Source: CALARM01 sp964431735
GTDB lineage: Bacteria > Vulcanimicrobiota > SpSt-956 > JAKJGF01
DNA: 64,000 bases
Assembly (NCBI GenBank): GCA_964431735.1
Contig: CAYSLJ010000008.1
Location: 1-64,000, forward strand
Direction: 5' to 3'
Below the pieces are notes generated by a model, which saw only the letters and a list, made by a program, of their open reading frames with translations, had not been told where the DNA came from and ran no database searches. The position numbers were made by a program, and so were the translations under genes. Within the stretch, counting starts at the first letter, position 1; the number at the start of each line of letters is the position of its first letter. This document shows positions 18,301 to 25,937 of the stretch, in pieces.

Positions 18301-19063
18301 GTTCTATAGACAATTGCTTTGTTTTTTCTTCTTCTATTATAACCTGCTGTTTAAAAATTATATAATTCTTTTTCTGTAATTTTACTGTATATTTTCCGGG
18401 GTTATGTTCTTTATTATAAGGTGTTTTTCCGGATTTATTTTCATTTATATATACAATAGCACCGTCAGGAGAAGATTTTATAACAAGTTTTCCCGCTTTC
18501 TGACTCTTAATCAGTTCAGCATGTACATAGGCATTTCCTCCGCCCTCAACCCAGACACTTTGAGAAGAAGACTCGTATCCTTCAAGATAAAAAGTCACAC
18601 TGTGAGAACCCCTTGAAAGAGTTACACCTGTAGGAGCAGTTCCGCGATATGAACCGTCAACTGACACAGATGCTCCTGCCGGAGAAGAACTTATATGGAC
18701 ATAACCTTCAGCTTTCTCTGGAGGTTTATAAGGAGCCTCTGTAGGTTTTTTCGTCGGTCTTGTAGGTTCAGGTAGAGCAGTCAGATATATAGTGCCGTAA
18801 GCATCCAGGCCTTTTTCAAGAACAACAGTTGTATAACCTGTTTCATAACCGCTCATAGAGGCACTGAATGAATAGGTACCGGGAGGATAACCGCTCAGAG
18901 TAGCAGAGGAGTTTCCCACATAAGTTCCTGCAAAATATATATCAGCACCGGAAGGACTTGTAGTCACGACAATGACTCCTTCCGCCGAAACCCTCTGGGA
19001 GAGGGAAAATAGAAGAAGACTGATAAACAGACACATCTTTGAATACACAAATAAATATTTCAT
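15320..19063 (-). CDS. Membrane Ser/Thr kinase-like receptor with four PEGA domains and 15-residue repeats
   Basis: This 1247-residue protein has a signal peptide (1-27) and four extracytoplasmic PEGA domains (about 28-96, 118-185, 190-257, 258-325). A Pro-rich stalk and a TM helix at 361-384 follow. The cytoplasmic part has an acidic stretch, about sixteen 15-residue repeats ([VK]RKxVDEYxERPxxx) and a C-terminal kinase fold (about 955-1215). The kinase has a glycine loop (GSGSMAKVY), a VAIK-type lysine (FAIKI) and the catalytic loop HSDIKPENLM. The DFG position reads KIMEYV, so the magnesium-binding Asp is replaced by Glu and activity is uncertain. It ends 10 bp from the gpsA stop side, in the same direction. 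A cell-surface sensor is the likely role. Confidence 0.88.
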   Translation of the reverse strand: MKYLFVYSKMCLFISLLLFSLSQRVSAEGVIVVTTSPSGADIYFAGTYVGNSSATLSGYPPGTYSFSASMSGYETGYTTVVLEKGLDAYGTIYLTALPEPTRPTKKPTEAPYKPPEKAEGYVHISSSPAGASVSVDGSYRGTAPTGVTLSRGSHSVTFYLEGYESSSQSVWVEGGGNAYVHAELIKSQKAGKLVIKSSPDGAIVYINENKSGKTPYNKEHNPGKYTVKLQKKNYIIFKQQVIIEEEKTKQLSIELKPLPGSISIKGNPEGATVFLNGKEKGSIPCVIKKISTGTHVLDVKQEGYNTYSSKIKVSAGENVSLDITLTEYIKPTPTEEPSPVEETPTVSAEETPAPPFAGQSSILLIILLVAIIFFVGTIIVLIKLQHKRKKGKPLQKSEPELLNKQIDGKFFPEKSRQEQIPNVTTVREFSFDELLKPQEHFIEEEFEDEVDDESYDDAEGTEEEEHRPYSHGSLKEYKKPSQRKDTYRTYEMEQLYERDEEDYFEDTEEEHVGFPVPSNSVMGDNYGNHTGSDVRKAVDEYAERPRLDVRKPVDEYEERPSQAKRKAVDGYAERPGFDVRKPVDEYEERPSQAKRKAVDGYAERPGFDVRKPVDEYEERPGQAKRKAVDEYAERPGFDVRKLVDEYEERPGQAKRKAVDEYAERPGLDVRKPVGEYEERPGQVKRKAVDEYAERPGLDVRKPVGEYEERPGQVKRKAVDEYAERPRLDVRKPVGEYEERPGQAKRKAVDEYEERPGYDMRKAVDEYAERPRLDVRKPVLSGGETYSERPRLDVKKPVITSPQEETRHSRELSLQEQRIEFNPQMVLEKRKEFSKGFLKPRRETNEIESVLTNKLPKERLDTLAARQGDSGEDGSNVSRRAFKPIGAENFTRSTNELEVVQRTGTNERQIYKTEPDNLIHQSGLSQGQALSDMDMDEILKRVYLSTRRQVPTKANMLLGNYTVTEKIGSGSMAKVYKATYTDTGEIFAIKIPYEHLLNDEGFINRFFQETDKYKELNHPNIVKVYDALSNEDSIYMIMEFVDAMTLRELLRLSGISNMDVVWAINFVIKVCEGLNYLHSRRIIHSDIKPENLMVTPESNVKIMEYVTVKSVDQIGPTKGGFFAGSPHYMPCELLSKDGGDERSDIYSLGVVFYELITGNVPFSGSNPLIIMKKHKEEEPIPPRKIVPSIPEEIEKIVLKMLAKAPRDRFSSVRVVSALLSGYLTMRATDKSYLKPKPINYSSNSYDNF
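16725..17465. repeat. 45/90-bp tandem repeats inside the PEGA kinase gene
   Basis: Alternating 45-bp half-units encode RKAVDEYAERPGxD and RKPVxEYEERPGQx. Adjacent 90-bp units differ by only a few bases, indicating recent amplification by slippage or unequal crossing-over. Confidence 0.9.
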
Positions 19064-19071
19064 AATAATAA

Positions 19072-20121
19072 TTAATCTCGCGAATTAAAATCTATACGGG
19101 GAATATTATATACTGTTTCAGTATATCCCTTGGTCATAAGTGATTGGACTGCATCAAAAGGTTTAATTTTACCGGTAAGTACTCTGTAAACTTCTCTTGT
19201 TATAGGCATATCTATATTATGTTCATGACTTAATTCATAGGCAAATTTTGCAGTATTCACACCTTCAACTACTGCGTTCATAGTCATTAAAATTTCATCG
19301 AGTTTTCTTCCTTTCGCCAGTTCCATTCCTAACGTTTTATTTCTACTCAGAGAACTGGTGCAGGTTGTAAAGAGATCGCCTATTCCTGCAGGGGACAAAA
19401 ATGTTTCAAATCTGGCTCCCAGTTTAACACCGAGAGAATATATCTCGGTAAAACCTCCTGTAAGTAAAGCGGCAAACGTATTGGAACCAAAACCAAGATT
19501 ATCGGCTATACCTGCAGCTATAGCAAATACATTTTTTAATGCACCTGCTATTTCCACACCTTTTAGATCAGAGCTCTGAAAAACTCTGAAATAATTAGTC
19601 TGAAATATCTGCTTTATCTTTCTGCTAACACGGGGATTTCCGGAAGCAGCGACTGTAACGGCAGGAAGCTCCCTGGCTATTTCTTTTGCAAGATTAGGAC
19701 CGGATATGACACCTATATTTTCTATACAGTCAGAAGGCAGCTCTTCTCTGAGAACCTGAGACATAGTACATAGAGTACATTCATCAAAACCTTTAGCAAC
19801 ACTGACAAATATTTTATTCTTATCAGAAAAAGGACTTAATTCTCTTACAATATCTCTGAAAAATGGAGAAGGAACAGCGACGACAATCATTCTGGATCCT
19901 TTCATAACTTCTTCTAAATCAGATGATATACAGGAAATAGTAGAAGGAATTGTAATGCCGGGAAGATATTTCCGGTTTTCTCTGTAACTTCGTAACTCAT
20001 CTCTGAAGGTCTCTGTTCTGGTCCAGATTTTTACCGGTAAACCTTTACGGGCAAGAAGAACTGCCAGAGTTATTCCCCAGGCACCGGCTCCTATAATAGA
20101 AATTGAATATTGGCTGCTCAT
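19072..20121 (-). CDS. gpsA: NAD(P)-dependent glycerol-3-phosphate dehydrogenase
   Basis: This protein of about 349 residues reduces dihydroxyacetone phosphate to sn-glycerol-3-phosphate for phospholipid synthesis. Visible motifs are the Rossmann loop GAGAWG, the GPNLAKEIA stretch, the catalytic Lys in ALKNVFAIAAG, and SRNKTLG in the C-terminal domain. It has the usual GpsA length of 330-350. ATG 20121 has GGGG 7 nt upstream and is preferred over ATG 20127. The gene lies directly before the PEGA kinase gene in the same direction, 8 bp apart, an unusual pairing that suggests co-transcription. Confidence 0.95.
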   Translation of the reverse strand: MSSQYSISIIGAGAWGITLAVLLARKGLPVKIWTRTETFRDELRSYRENRKYLPGITIPSTISCISSDLEEVMKGSRMIVVAVPSPFFRDIVRELSPFSDKNKIFVSVAKGFDECTLCTMSQVLREELPSDCIENIGVISGPNLAKEIARELPAVTVAASGNPRVSRKIKQIFQTNYFRVFQSSDLKGVEIAGALKNVFAIAAGIADNLGFGSNTFAALLTGGFTEIYSLGVKLGARFETFLSPAGIGDLFTTCTSSLSRNKTLGMELAKGRKLDEILMTMNAVVEGVNTAKFAYELSHEHNIDMPITREVYRVLTGKIKPFDAVQSLMTKGYTETVYNIPRIDFNSRD

Positions 20122-20791
20122 AACCATACCCCGTTTATAAAAAAATTATATATAGTAATTTTCTATATAAAATACTTTTTTCCTTCGTTTCATCTTAATT
20201 ATAGCGTAACTATCGAAATATATCAATTATAGTTTACGATTGCGTTTAAAAATAACATGTAATTTTATATACAATGGAAAAAGAAATCTATCGTAGAATA
20301 TTAAGATTGAAAAGTGAAAAAAACGTTATTTTAATTACTTTTCACTTTTCACTAATTAATAGATTTATGAAATCAAGTATAATTCCAGTAAAAGTGAAAT
20401 TACCTGTCATAAAAAAACACTATCCATAGTTTACCGGAGGAGAATTTCAATTTGCAATAATAACAATAATCCTGTATAATATATTATTACTGAGTTAAGC
20501 ATAAATAATACATACATGCTCTCGTAACGGGTAACGAGTGACGGGAGGAAAATTTTTATTACATGCTTATAGTTTACAGGTTTACAATTTGATGGATATA
20601 GAAAGCCCGTCAGGAAGTTATTTCTGTCTGGCAGGAGCAAATAGATTTCGTTTAAAAAGTAAATTTACCTGTCGTAAAAAATACTATCGTAAGAAGGTTA
20701 CTCTGTAAGTTCCTGCCTGTCAGAATTTAACAGTGAGAGCGGCCATTTTCGTGAAATGAAAAAATTGATTGAGAGGAGAAAATAAAGAAAA
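20122..20791. other. Repeat-rich divergent intergenic region
   Basis: No gene is visible. About 20230-20400 contains a dispersed segment (TTGCGTTTAAAAA then ATATACAATG and an AAAAGTGAAAA / TTTTCACTTTTCAC hairpin) that recurs at about 35782-36020. A heptamer-bearing element follows at 20487-20580. A short fragment of the same kind (CGTTTAAAAAGTAAATTTACCTG) lies at about 20650. Confidence 0.65.
20487..20580. repeat. Heptamer-bearing inverted-repeat element
   Basis: The left end TTACTGAGTTAAGCATAAAT and the right end ATTACATGCTTATAG frame a core of CGTAACGGGTAACGAGTGACGGGAGG. The copy is somewhat diverged at its right end. Confidence 0.7.
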
Positions 20792-21265
20792 GTGCCAGAT
20801 TTACTTAATGAGACAGGTGATAAAGTCAATCAATATTTAGAAAAACTGGTTAAAAACAGCGGTGGTACAATAACCCATACAAGACTTGACAGAGGCTGTT
20901 TTAGTGTAAATAAAGGTTCTACACTGGTTCATGTCCTTGTAAAGGAGTGGAAAGAAGAAAGTCCTCTGGTAGAATGTATATCTTATGTTGTACGTGGTGC
21001 AGACATAACGGAAGAACTTGCAATCAAACTATTGCTGATGAACTGGGAAATGCCTTTTGGAAGTTTCTCTATTGATCCTGAAGACAACTGTATAGTATTG
21101 AGCCTGTGTTTAATAGGTTCCACTATCGATGAGGAAGAACTTACTGTAGCTATAGAAAATATAGCGGAAGTTGCAGATGAAGTAGATGATCTTATTATAG
21201 AAAACTATGGAGGAATTACAGCTCTTCAGGATTTAATCAAGAAGAGACATATCCCGAATAAATAA
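20792..21265 (+). CDS. YbjN-like / secretion-chaperone-fold protein
   Basis: This 157-residue acidic protein has the alpha-beta pattern of the YbjN (bacterial sensory transduction regulator) family, whose fold resembles CesT-type chaperones. Typical stretches are VLVKEWKEESPLVECISYVV, LLMNWEMPFGSFSID and LSLCLIGSTIDEEELTVAIENIAEVADEVDDLI. The start is GTG 20792, with AGAGGAG about 15 nt upstream, a longer spacing than usual. It is encoded divergently from gpsA and ahead of an unrecognised 135-residue gene. The molecular role is unknown. Confidence 0.65.
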   Translation: MPDLLNETGDKVNQYLEKLVKNSGGTITHTRLDRGCFSVNKGSTLVHVLVKEWKEESPLVECISYVVRGADITEELAIKLLLMNWEMPFGSFSIDPEDNCIVLSLCLIGSTIDEEELTVAIENIAEVADEVDDLIIENYGGITALQDLIKKRHIPNK

Positions 21266-21276
21266 TTTATAATAAT

Positions 21277-21400
21277 CTATACTTTTGCAGATTTTAAAAA
21301 CTGTAAAAAAATAATCTAATTCAATTTCTATAATATCAGGTGTTGGGTGTCGGGTCAGGAAGATTAAAACCCGGAAACCAGAACCTATTCAACTATATAG
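21277..21400. repeat. CTATACTTTTGCA-type element, one end diverged
   Basis: It starts CTATACTTTTGCAGATTTT and contains the same GGTGTTGGGTG...GGGTCAGGAAGATTAA block as the copy at 5413-5569, in the opposite orientation. The far terminus is not clear, and the end coordinate is approximate. Confidence 0.65.
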
Positions 21401-21448
21401 TAAATTTATTAATTTTTAAATTTCAATCTTGGTGAGGTGAATATATAA

Positions 21449-21856
21449 TTGACTTTTTTCCTATTAAGAGCCAGGTTTACAAGCAGTGGAGACAAATTTC
21501 TACCTGTCGGAGTTCTTGCCACAGACGGAATACGTATAGTGTATAAAGAAGTACCGAATGGTATTGAAAGTACTGACTTTGTAATAAAAGCGATAGAGAA
21601 TTTAAAACTCAGGCATAAAGATAAAAAATATACCTATAAAGACGACGGGAGATTATTTCTGGAATTACTGATAAATCATTTTGCAGGTTTTCTGACAGCA
21701 AATGAAAAATTCCATCCCCTTTTCCTGGGTTCTCTTGAAGGTAATGCAGAAGAAATTTCCCTCAGTGTAGCCAATACACTGGCTAAATTTGAAAAGAACT
21801 ATATATCTCTGGAAGAATTACGCCAGATAAAACTCAATAATTGTTTTGACGTTTAG
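21449..21856 (+). CDS. Hypothetical protein (135 residues)
   Basis: I do not recognise this soluble protein. It has a beta-rich N-terminus (ARFTSSGDKFLPVGVLATDG), a basic middle (LKLRHKDKKYTYKDDG) and a helical C-terminus. The start is TTG 21449, preceded by GGTGAGGTG. It lies downstream of the YbjN-like gene in the same direction, separated by a MITE-like repeat, and converges on the pseudokinase gene with a 33-bp gap. Confidence 0.6.
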   Translation: MTFFLLRARFTSSGDKFLPVGVLATDGIRIVYKEVPNGIESTDFVIKAIENLKLRHKDKKYTYKDDGRLFLELLINHFAGFLTANEKFHPLFLGSLEGNAEEISLSVANTLAKFEKNYISLEELRQIKLNNCFDV

Positions 21857-21889
21857 GGAACAGGACATCCTGTTCCCTGTTATTACGTA

Positions 21890-24800
21890 TTACTCCCTCA
21901 ATTCTCGCCTTTTCCTGGCTAACCGGGCTATTTCACTGTCAGGATATATTTCCTCGCACATTTTATAAAATTTTATAGCTTCTCCAAGTTTCTTTTCGTC
22001 AGAATAGGTTTCTCCGAGTTTAAAAAATATCTGGGCTTTGCATTTTTTTAGGCTGTCCATCTGTTTTGCACTGAGAGGGAGTTTTTCTGCTTTTTCCATA
22101 TAACCTGTAGCTGTAGCAATTTCATTTTTCTCCATATATTCTTTACCCAGTTCAAGAAAAATCTGTCCTTTTCTTTTCAACAAATTTTCCATATTATCAC
22201 TATCTACTGTGAGAGTTTGACATTTAGTAATCAGTTGTAATGCATCTTCATATTTTTTCTCTATTATAAGAAGCTGTATATTACCTAAAAAAGCAGGAAC
22301 AAACTCTTTATCCAGGTCAAGGGCCATATCATAAGATAAATGTGCTGCCTCAATATCACCTTTTAACGAATACATTTTCCCGAGGGTTACATAGACTCCG
22401 GGAGATTTAGAATCTATACGGGTTACTTTTTCATAATTCTGAATGGCCTTATCTATATCACCTGTTATTCTGTAGGAATCTGCAAGCATTTTTACTGCAG
22501 ACAGATCCAGTTCTTTAATATCTTCGAATAATTCTATTGCTCTCTGATAGTCTTTTTCCTGAAATAAAGCTTTACCAAATCTCGAAAGAACTTCATCTGA
22601 CATGTTGGATCTTAATAATTTCTCATAATATAAAATAGCTTCTTTCCAGTCAGACAGAGCAAAATATATATTACCTGTAGATAATAAAACTGAATGGTTG
22701 GAAGGATCCATTTTCAATAAATCCTGAAACAGTGGCAGTGCTTCTGCGAACCTGTTTTCACCTGCCAGAATATTGCCTTTTTTTAATAAATCATGAAAAT
22801 TTTTATCTTCTTTTATTATATGTTCTGCGTCTTTCGTCACAGGTTCAATGGCCCTTTCTACATCACTTCTTAAAAGTTTCACAGAATAAATTTTTCCGTC
22901 TCTTGAACCAAAGTAAATACTGTCTTCCAGAAGTGACGGTGAAGATCTGATGGCTCCACCCGTATCAAAACGCCAGAGTTCCTCGCCAGTCATGGCATTA
23001 ACAGCATAAAAACACCCGTCATCAGAACCAGTATAGACTATATCCCGATATAACACAGGGGTACATCTTATTCCCCCTTTAGTTTCAAATTTCCATAAAA
23101 TATTTCTCTTTCCCAGATCAATAGCATATAAATTTTTATCCAGAGAGCCTATATAAACAATATCTTCTCCAACACAGGCAGAAGAGCGAAAAGGTTTTTC
23201 AAACTCCATAGTCCATATATGGCGGCCATCTTCTGCATTTAATAAAATAACTATACCATTATTAAATAATCCTTCACAGGCTATATAAATAATGTCTTCG
23301 GATACTACAGGAGAAGCATATATTCTGCCTCCTGTTTCAAACTTCCATATTTCTTTGCCTGTAACAGCATCGAGAGATATTACAGTTCCCCCTTCTGTTC
23401 CTACATAAGCTATGCCATCAGAGATAAAAGGAGCATGAAAAACAGAAGCACCTACTTTACAACTCCATAACTCCATGCCGGATTCTGCATTAATACCATA
23501 TATAACCTCATCATGATGATGACCTCTTTCATATAAAGAAGCACCTATAAGTAAAATGCCTTTATCCAGTTCTACGGAAGGATTAAAAAATACTGTTTCT
23601 TCTCCTCTAAATTCCCATTCTTTTTTACCATTGAAAATATTTAAAGAATAAATTTTTCCATCTCTCGAACCTATATAAATTTTATTGTTATAAAAAGCAG
23701 GGGATGTTGAAACCCAGCTTCCAGTTTTGAAAGTCCACTTAATTTTACCGTTGTCCGCTGATATGGCATAAACATTTTTATCATCGGAACCTACATAAAC
23801 AGTATCATCTACCCCTATCGGAGAAGAGGAAACCTTATCTTCTGTCTGAACATACCAGTTAAGTAATGTTCTATCCATCTCGCGTTCAGCAGGTTTAACA
23901 GGAGATTTAACAGAAGGAGGTAATGCTTCTTCTGCTCCAGGTTTTATATAAGAAGCTTCTCTTCTGAAAGATTTGTCACCTTTTGTATAAGACTGTGAAA
24001 AATCTTTTTTAAAAGATTCGTCACCATAAGATTTTACATAAGAAACGTCATGTTTCTCTATATCTAAATAGGTAGTACCACCGGATTTTTCGCCTNNNNN
24101 NNNNNNNNNNNNNNNNNNNNNNNNNNNNNNNNNNNNNNNNNNNNNNNNNNNNNNNNNNNNNNNNNNNNNNNNNNNNNNNNNNNNNNNNNNNNNNNAGAAA
24201 CGTCATGTTTCTCTATATCTAAATAGGTAGTACCACCGGATTTTTCGCCTTTATTCAATAATTCTTTTTTCATAGCAGATGCAGAAGGGAAACGTTTTTC
24301 CGGTTTTAATCTCAGAGATGTAGATACAACTGTTTCCAGTTCCTGAGAGATATCAGCTTTTACACTTCTGAGAGGCTTGAATACAAAAGGAACAGATCTG
24401 GCTCCAGTCAGGATATAGTGCATAAGAGCACCAAGGGCATAAATATCGCCTGCTATACCGGTTTTGCCTTCATACCTTTCAGGCGCAACAAATTCCACCC
24501 ACTGTGGTAAGGAAATCATATTTCTTCCCTGAGGAGGACGGGAAACAGGTATATCAGTAATTAATATATTATTACTGTTCTTTTTAACTATCACATTTGA
24601 AGGAGAGAGATTATAAGTAAACAGAGGGGGATTATAATTATGGAAAAACTCCAGAACATCACATATCTTACAGCTCAAATCTACTGCAAATGATTGAGGC
24701 AGTTCTCTGTAAGGAGAAGAGACGAAGGAATCTAATAATTCTCCTTCGACAAAATTAAAAACGACATAATAACCGGTATAAAAATATCCTCTTTCTACAA

Positions 24801-25140
24801 AATAGTCACTTATTACAGGAAGGTTAGGGAAGGAAATCTTGGACAGAATCTGCATTTCTCTGTTAAAACGATCTATAGCTCTGGCCTGTAATTTCTGATC
24901 AGGTAAAATCGTAATTATTTCTTTTATGAATTTAAGGGATTCGTCATGTCTGTCTTCAGCAATATAAAGACTTTCTCCGAGCTCAAAACTGAGGAGGTTA
25001 ACTATAGAATATTTATTCAGAAGAGTTCCTCTTCCTAAAGTTCCGTTCCCTTTCAATTCATCTGTAATCATATGCCCGCAATCATTACAAAATCTTGCAG
25101 ATTGCCTGTTTTCCGTTCCACATTTAGGGCATTTTAACAA
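21890..25140 (-). CDS. Zinc-ribbon pseudokinase / beta-propeller / TPR protein (one gene split by assembly gap)
   Basis: Removing the 100-N gap and one copy of the identical 55-bp flanks joins two frames exactly into one protein of about 1031 residues. It has a zinc ribbon (C4, C7, C19, C22), a kinase-like fold (about 40-300), a repetitive linker, a PQQ/WD-like propeller (about 380-700, repeats such as YVGSDDKNVYAISADNGKIKW) and TPRs (about 720-1020). The catalytic loop reads TYNLSPSN instead of HRDxKxxN, so the catalytic base Asp is absent, and the glycine loop is degenerate. This suggests a pseudokinase scaffold. A heptamer array lies 30 bp upstream of the start. It is similar in concept to the giant kinase gene next to it. 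Confidence 0.82.
24041..24250. repeat. Identical 55-bp sequences on both sides of the assembly gap
   Basis: Positions 24041-24095 and 24196-24250 are identical over 55 bp. This is the pattern left when two contigs sharing an unmerged k-mer overlap are joined with 100 N. A true tandem duplication is the alternative. Confidence 0.9.
24096..24195. other. Assembly gap (100 N), probably artefactual
   Basis: The gap is flanked by the same 55-mer, and collapsing it restores a continuous reading frame. Confidence 0.95.
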
Positions 25141-25169
25141 TATGATCGCTCCTCTCCTTGTATATTAAA

Positions 25170-25203
25170 TCGTGACGCGTGACGCTTGACGCGTGACGCG
25201 AGG
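25170..25203. repeat. Heptamer array, four units
   Basis: The units are GTGACGC, GTGACGC, TTGACGC and GTGACGC, then GAGG. The array lies 30 bp before the pseudokinase gene. On that gene's strand it reads CCTC followed by CGTCACG-type units. Confidence 0.9.
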
Positions 25204-25408
25204 ATGGATTTTCACTTCTGTTCCTGTTCATTATAATCTCTTATATTGTATTTTTTCTTGTATAAAATCGAAATTCCTGCTTTTTCATAAGGTGAATGAA
25301 CTGACTGCAGGCATCCAATAAACCTGTTCTCCCGTAAGTGTTTATAATAGCTCCAGATAAAAGAGTATCCGAAAAAATCTGTATCATGTGTAGACATAAG
25401 GTTTTTGC

Positions 25409-25435
25409 TCCCGCGTTACGCATTACACGTCACGA
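25409..25435. repeat. Heptamer array (diverged)
   Basis: CTCCCGCGTTACGCATTAC followed by ACGTCACGA. The array and its left flank resemble those at 40143. Confidence 0.65.
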
Positions 25436-25469
25436 TTAATATTTCAGTTACTTATTTATCTGTTACATT

Positions 25470-25805
25470 ACTAATACCGCTCCAGATAAGTCAGTATCCA
25501 TTTCTAAAACCTGTCCCTGACCGGACTCTTCCGGAAAAAATATGATCCTGTTGTGTGGCGAACTGGTTTTACAGACTTTTACTGACCTGAGCATAAGCAT
25601 TTAATAAATCTTTTCCTCCCGTCACGCGTTACGCGTCACGCGTCACGAGAGCATATATGTATTATTTATGCTTACCTCAATAATATTTTGCGTCTATATA
25701 ATTTATAACTCTCTTTTAATACGGCATATCTTTTCCTCAAGAGCCAGGCCATGGACAGGAGCGTGTTCCATATTTTTTGGGTACCAATGTGCCTGTTACG
25801 ATACC
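25470..25805. repeat. Second copy of the 232-bp element, interrupted by an insertion
   Basis: Apart from the inserted block at 25578-25682, this matches the reverse complement of 110-341 along its whole length. Both inverted arms are present (TAATACCGCTCCAG at the left, CCTGTTACGATACC at the right). Confidence 0.85.
25578..25682. repeat. Heptamer-bearing inverted-repeat element inserted in another repeat
   Basis: It runs from TTTACTGACCTGAGCATAAG to TTATGCTTACCTCAATAA, with a core of CTCCCGTCACG plus four alternating CGTCACG/CGTTACG units. The intact 232-bp element at 110-341 lacks this roughly 105-bp block, so the insertion boundary is directly visible. Confidence 0.88.
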
Positions 25806-25937
25806 AGGTTATATCAAAGCTTTTTAGAGCAACCTTACTGGGGGACTCTAATTAGCCAGAGTCGAGATCAATAACATGACAAAATTTCAGTTAAATATAA
25901 TCTAAATCAGAATTAAATTATGTAATTAAGAGTACAA

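Larger units (their letters stand above)
25141..25937. other. Intergenic region built largely of dispersed repeats
   Basis: About 800 bp lie between the two kinase genes. They hold two heptamer arrays (25170-25203 and 25409-25435) and a 232-bp-type element interrupted by a heptamer-bearing element. The segment TGTGTAGACATA-GTTTTTGCTCCCG at about 25388 recurs at about 40123. Short open frames here have no coding character. Confidence 0.7.

Noticed and set aside
25212..25423. Open frames of 60-61 codons on the minus strand
   Set aside because: They run through dispersed-repeat sequence, overlap each other in different frames, and have no RBS or family resemblance.
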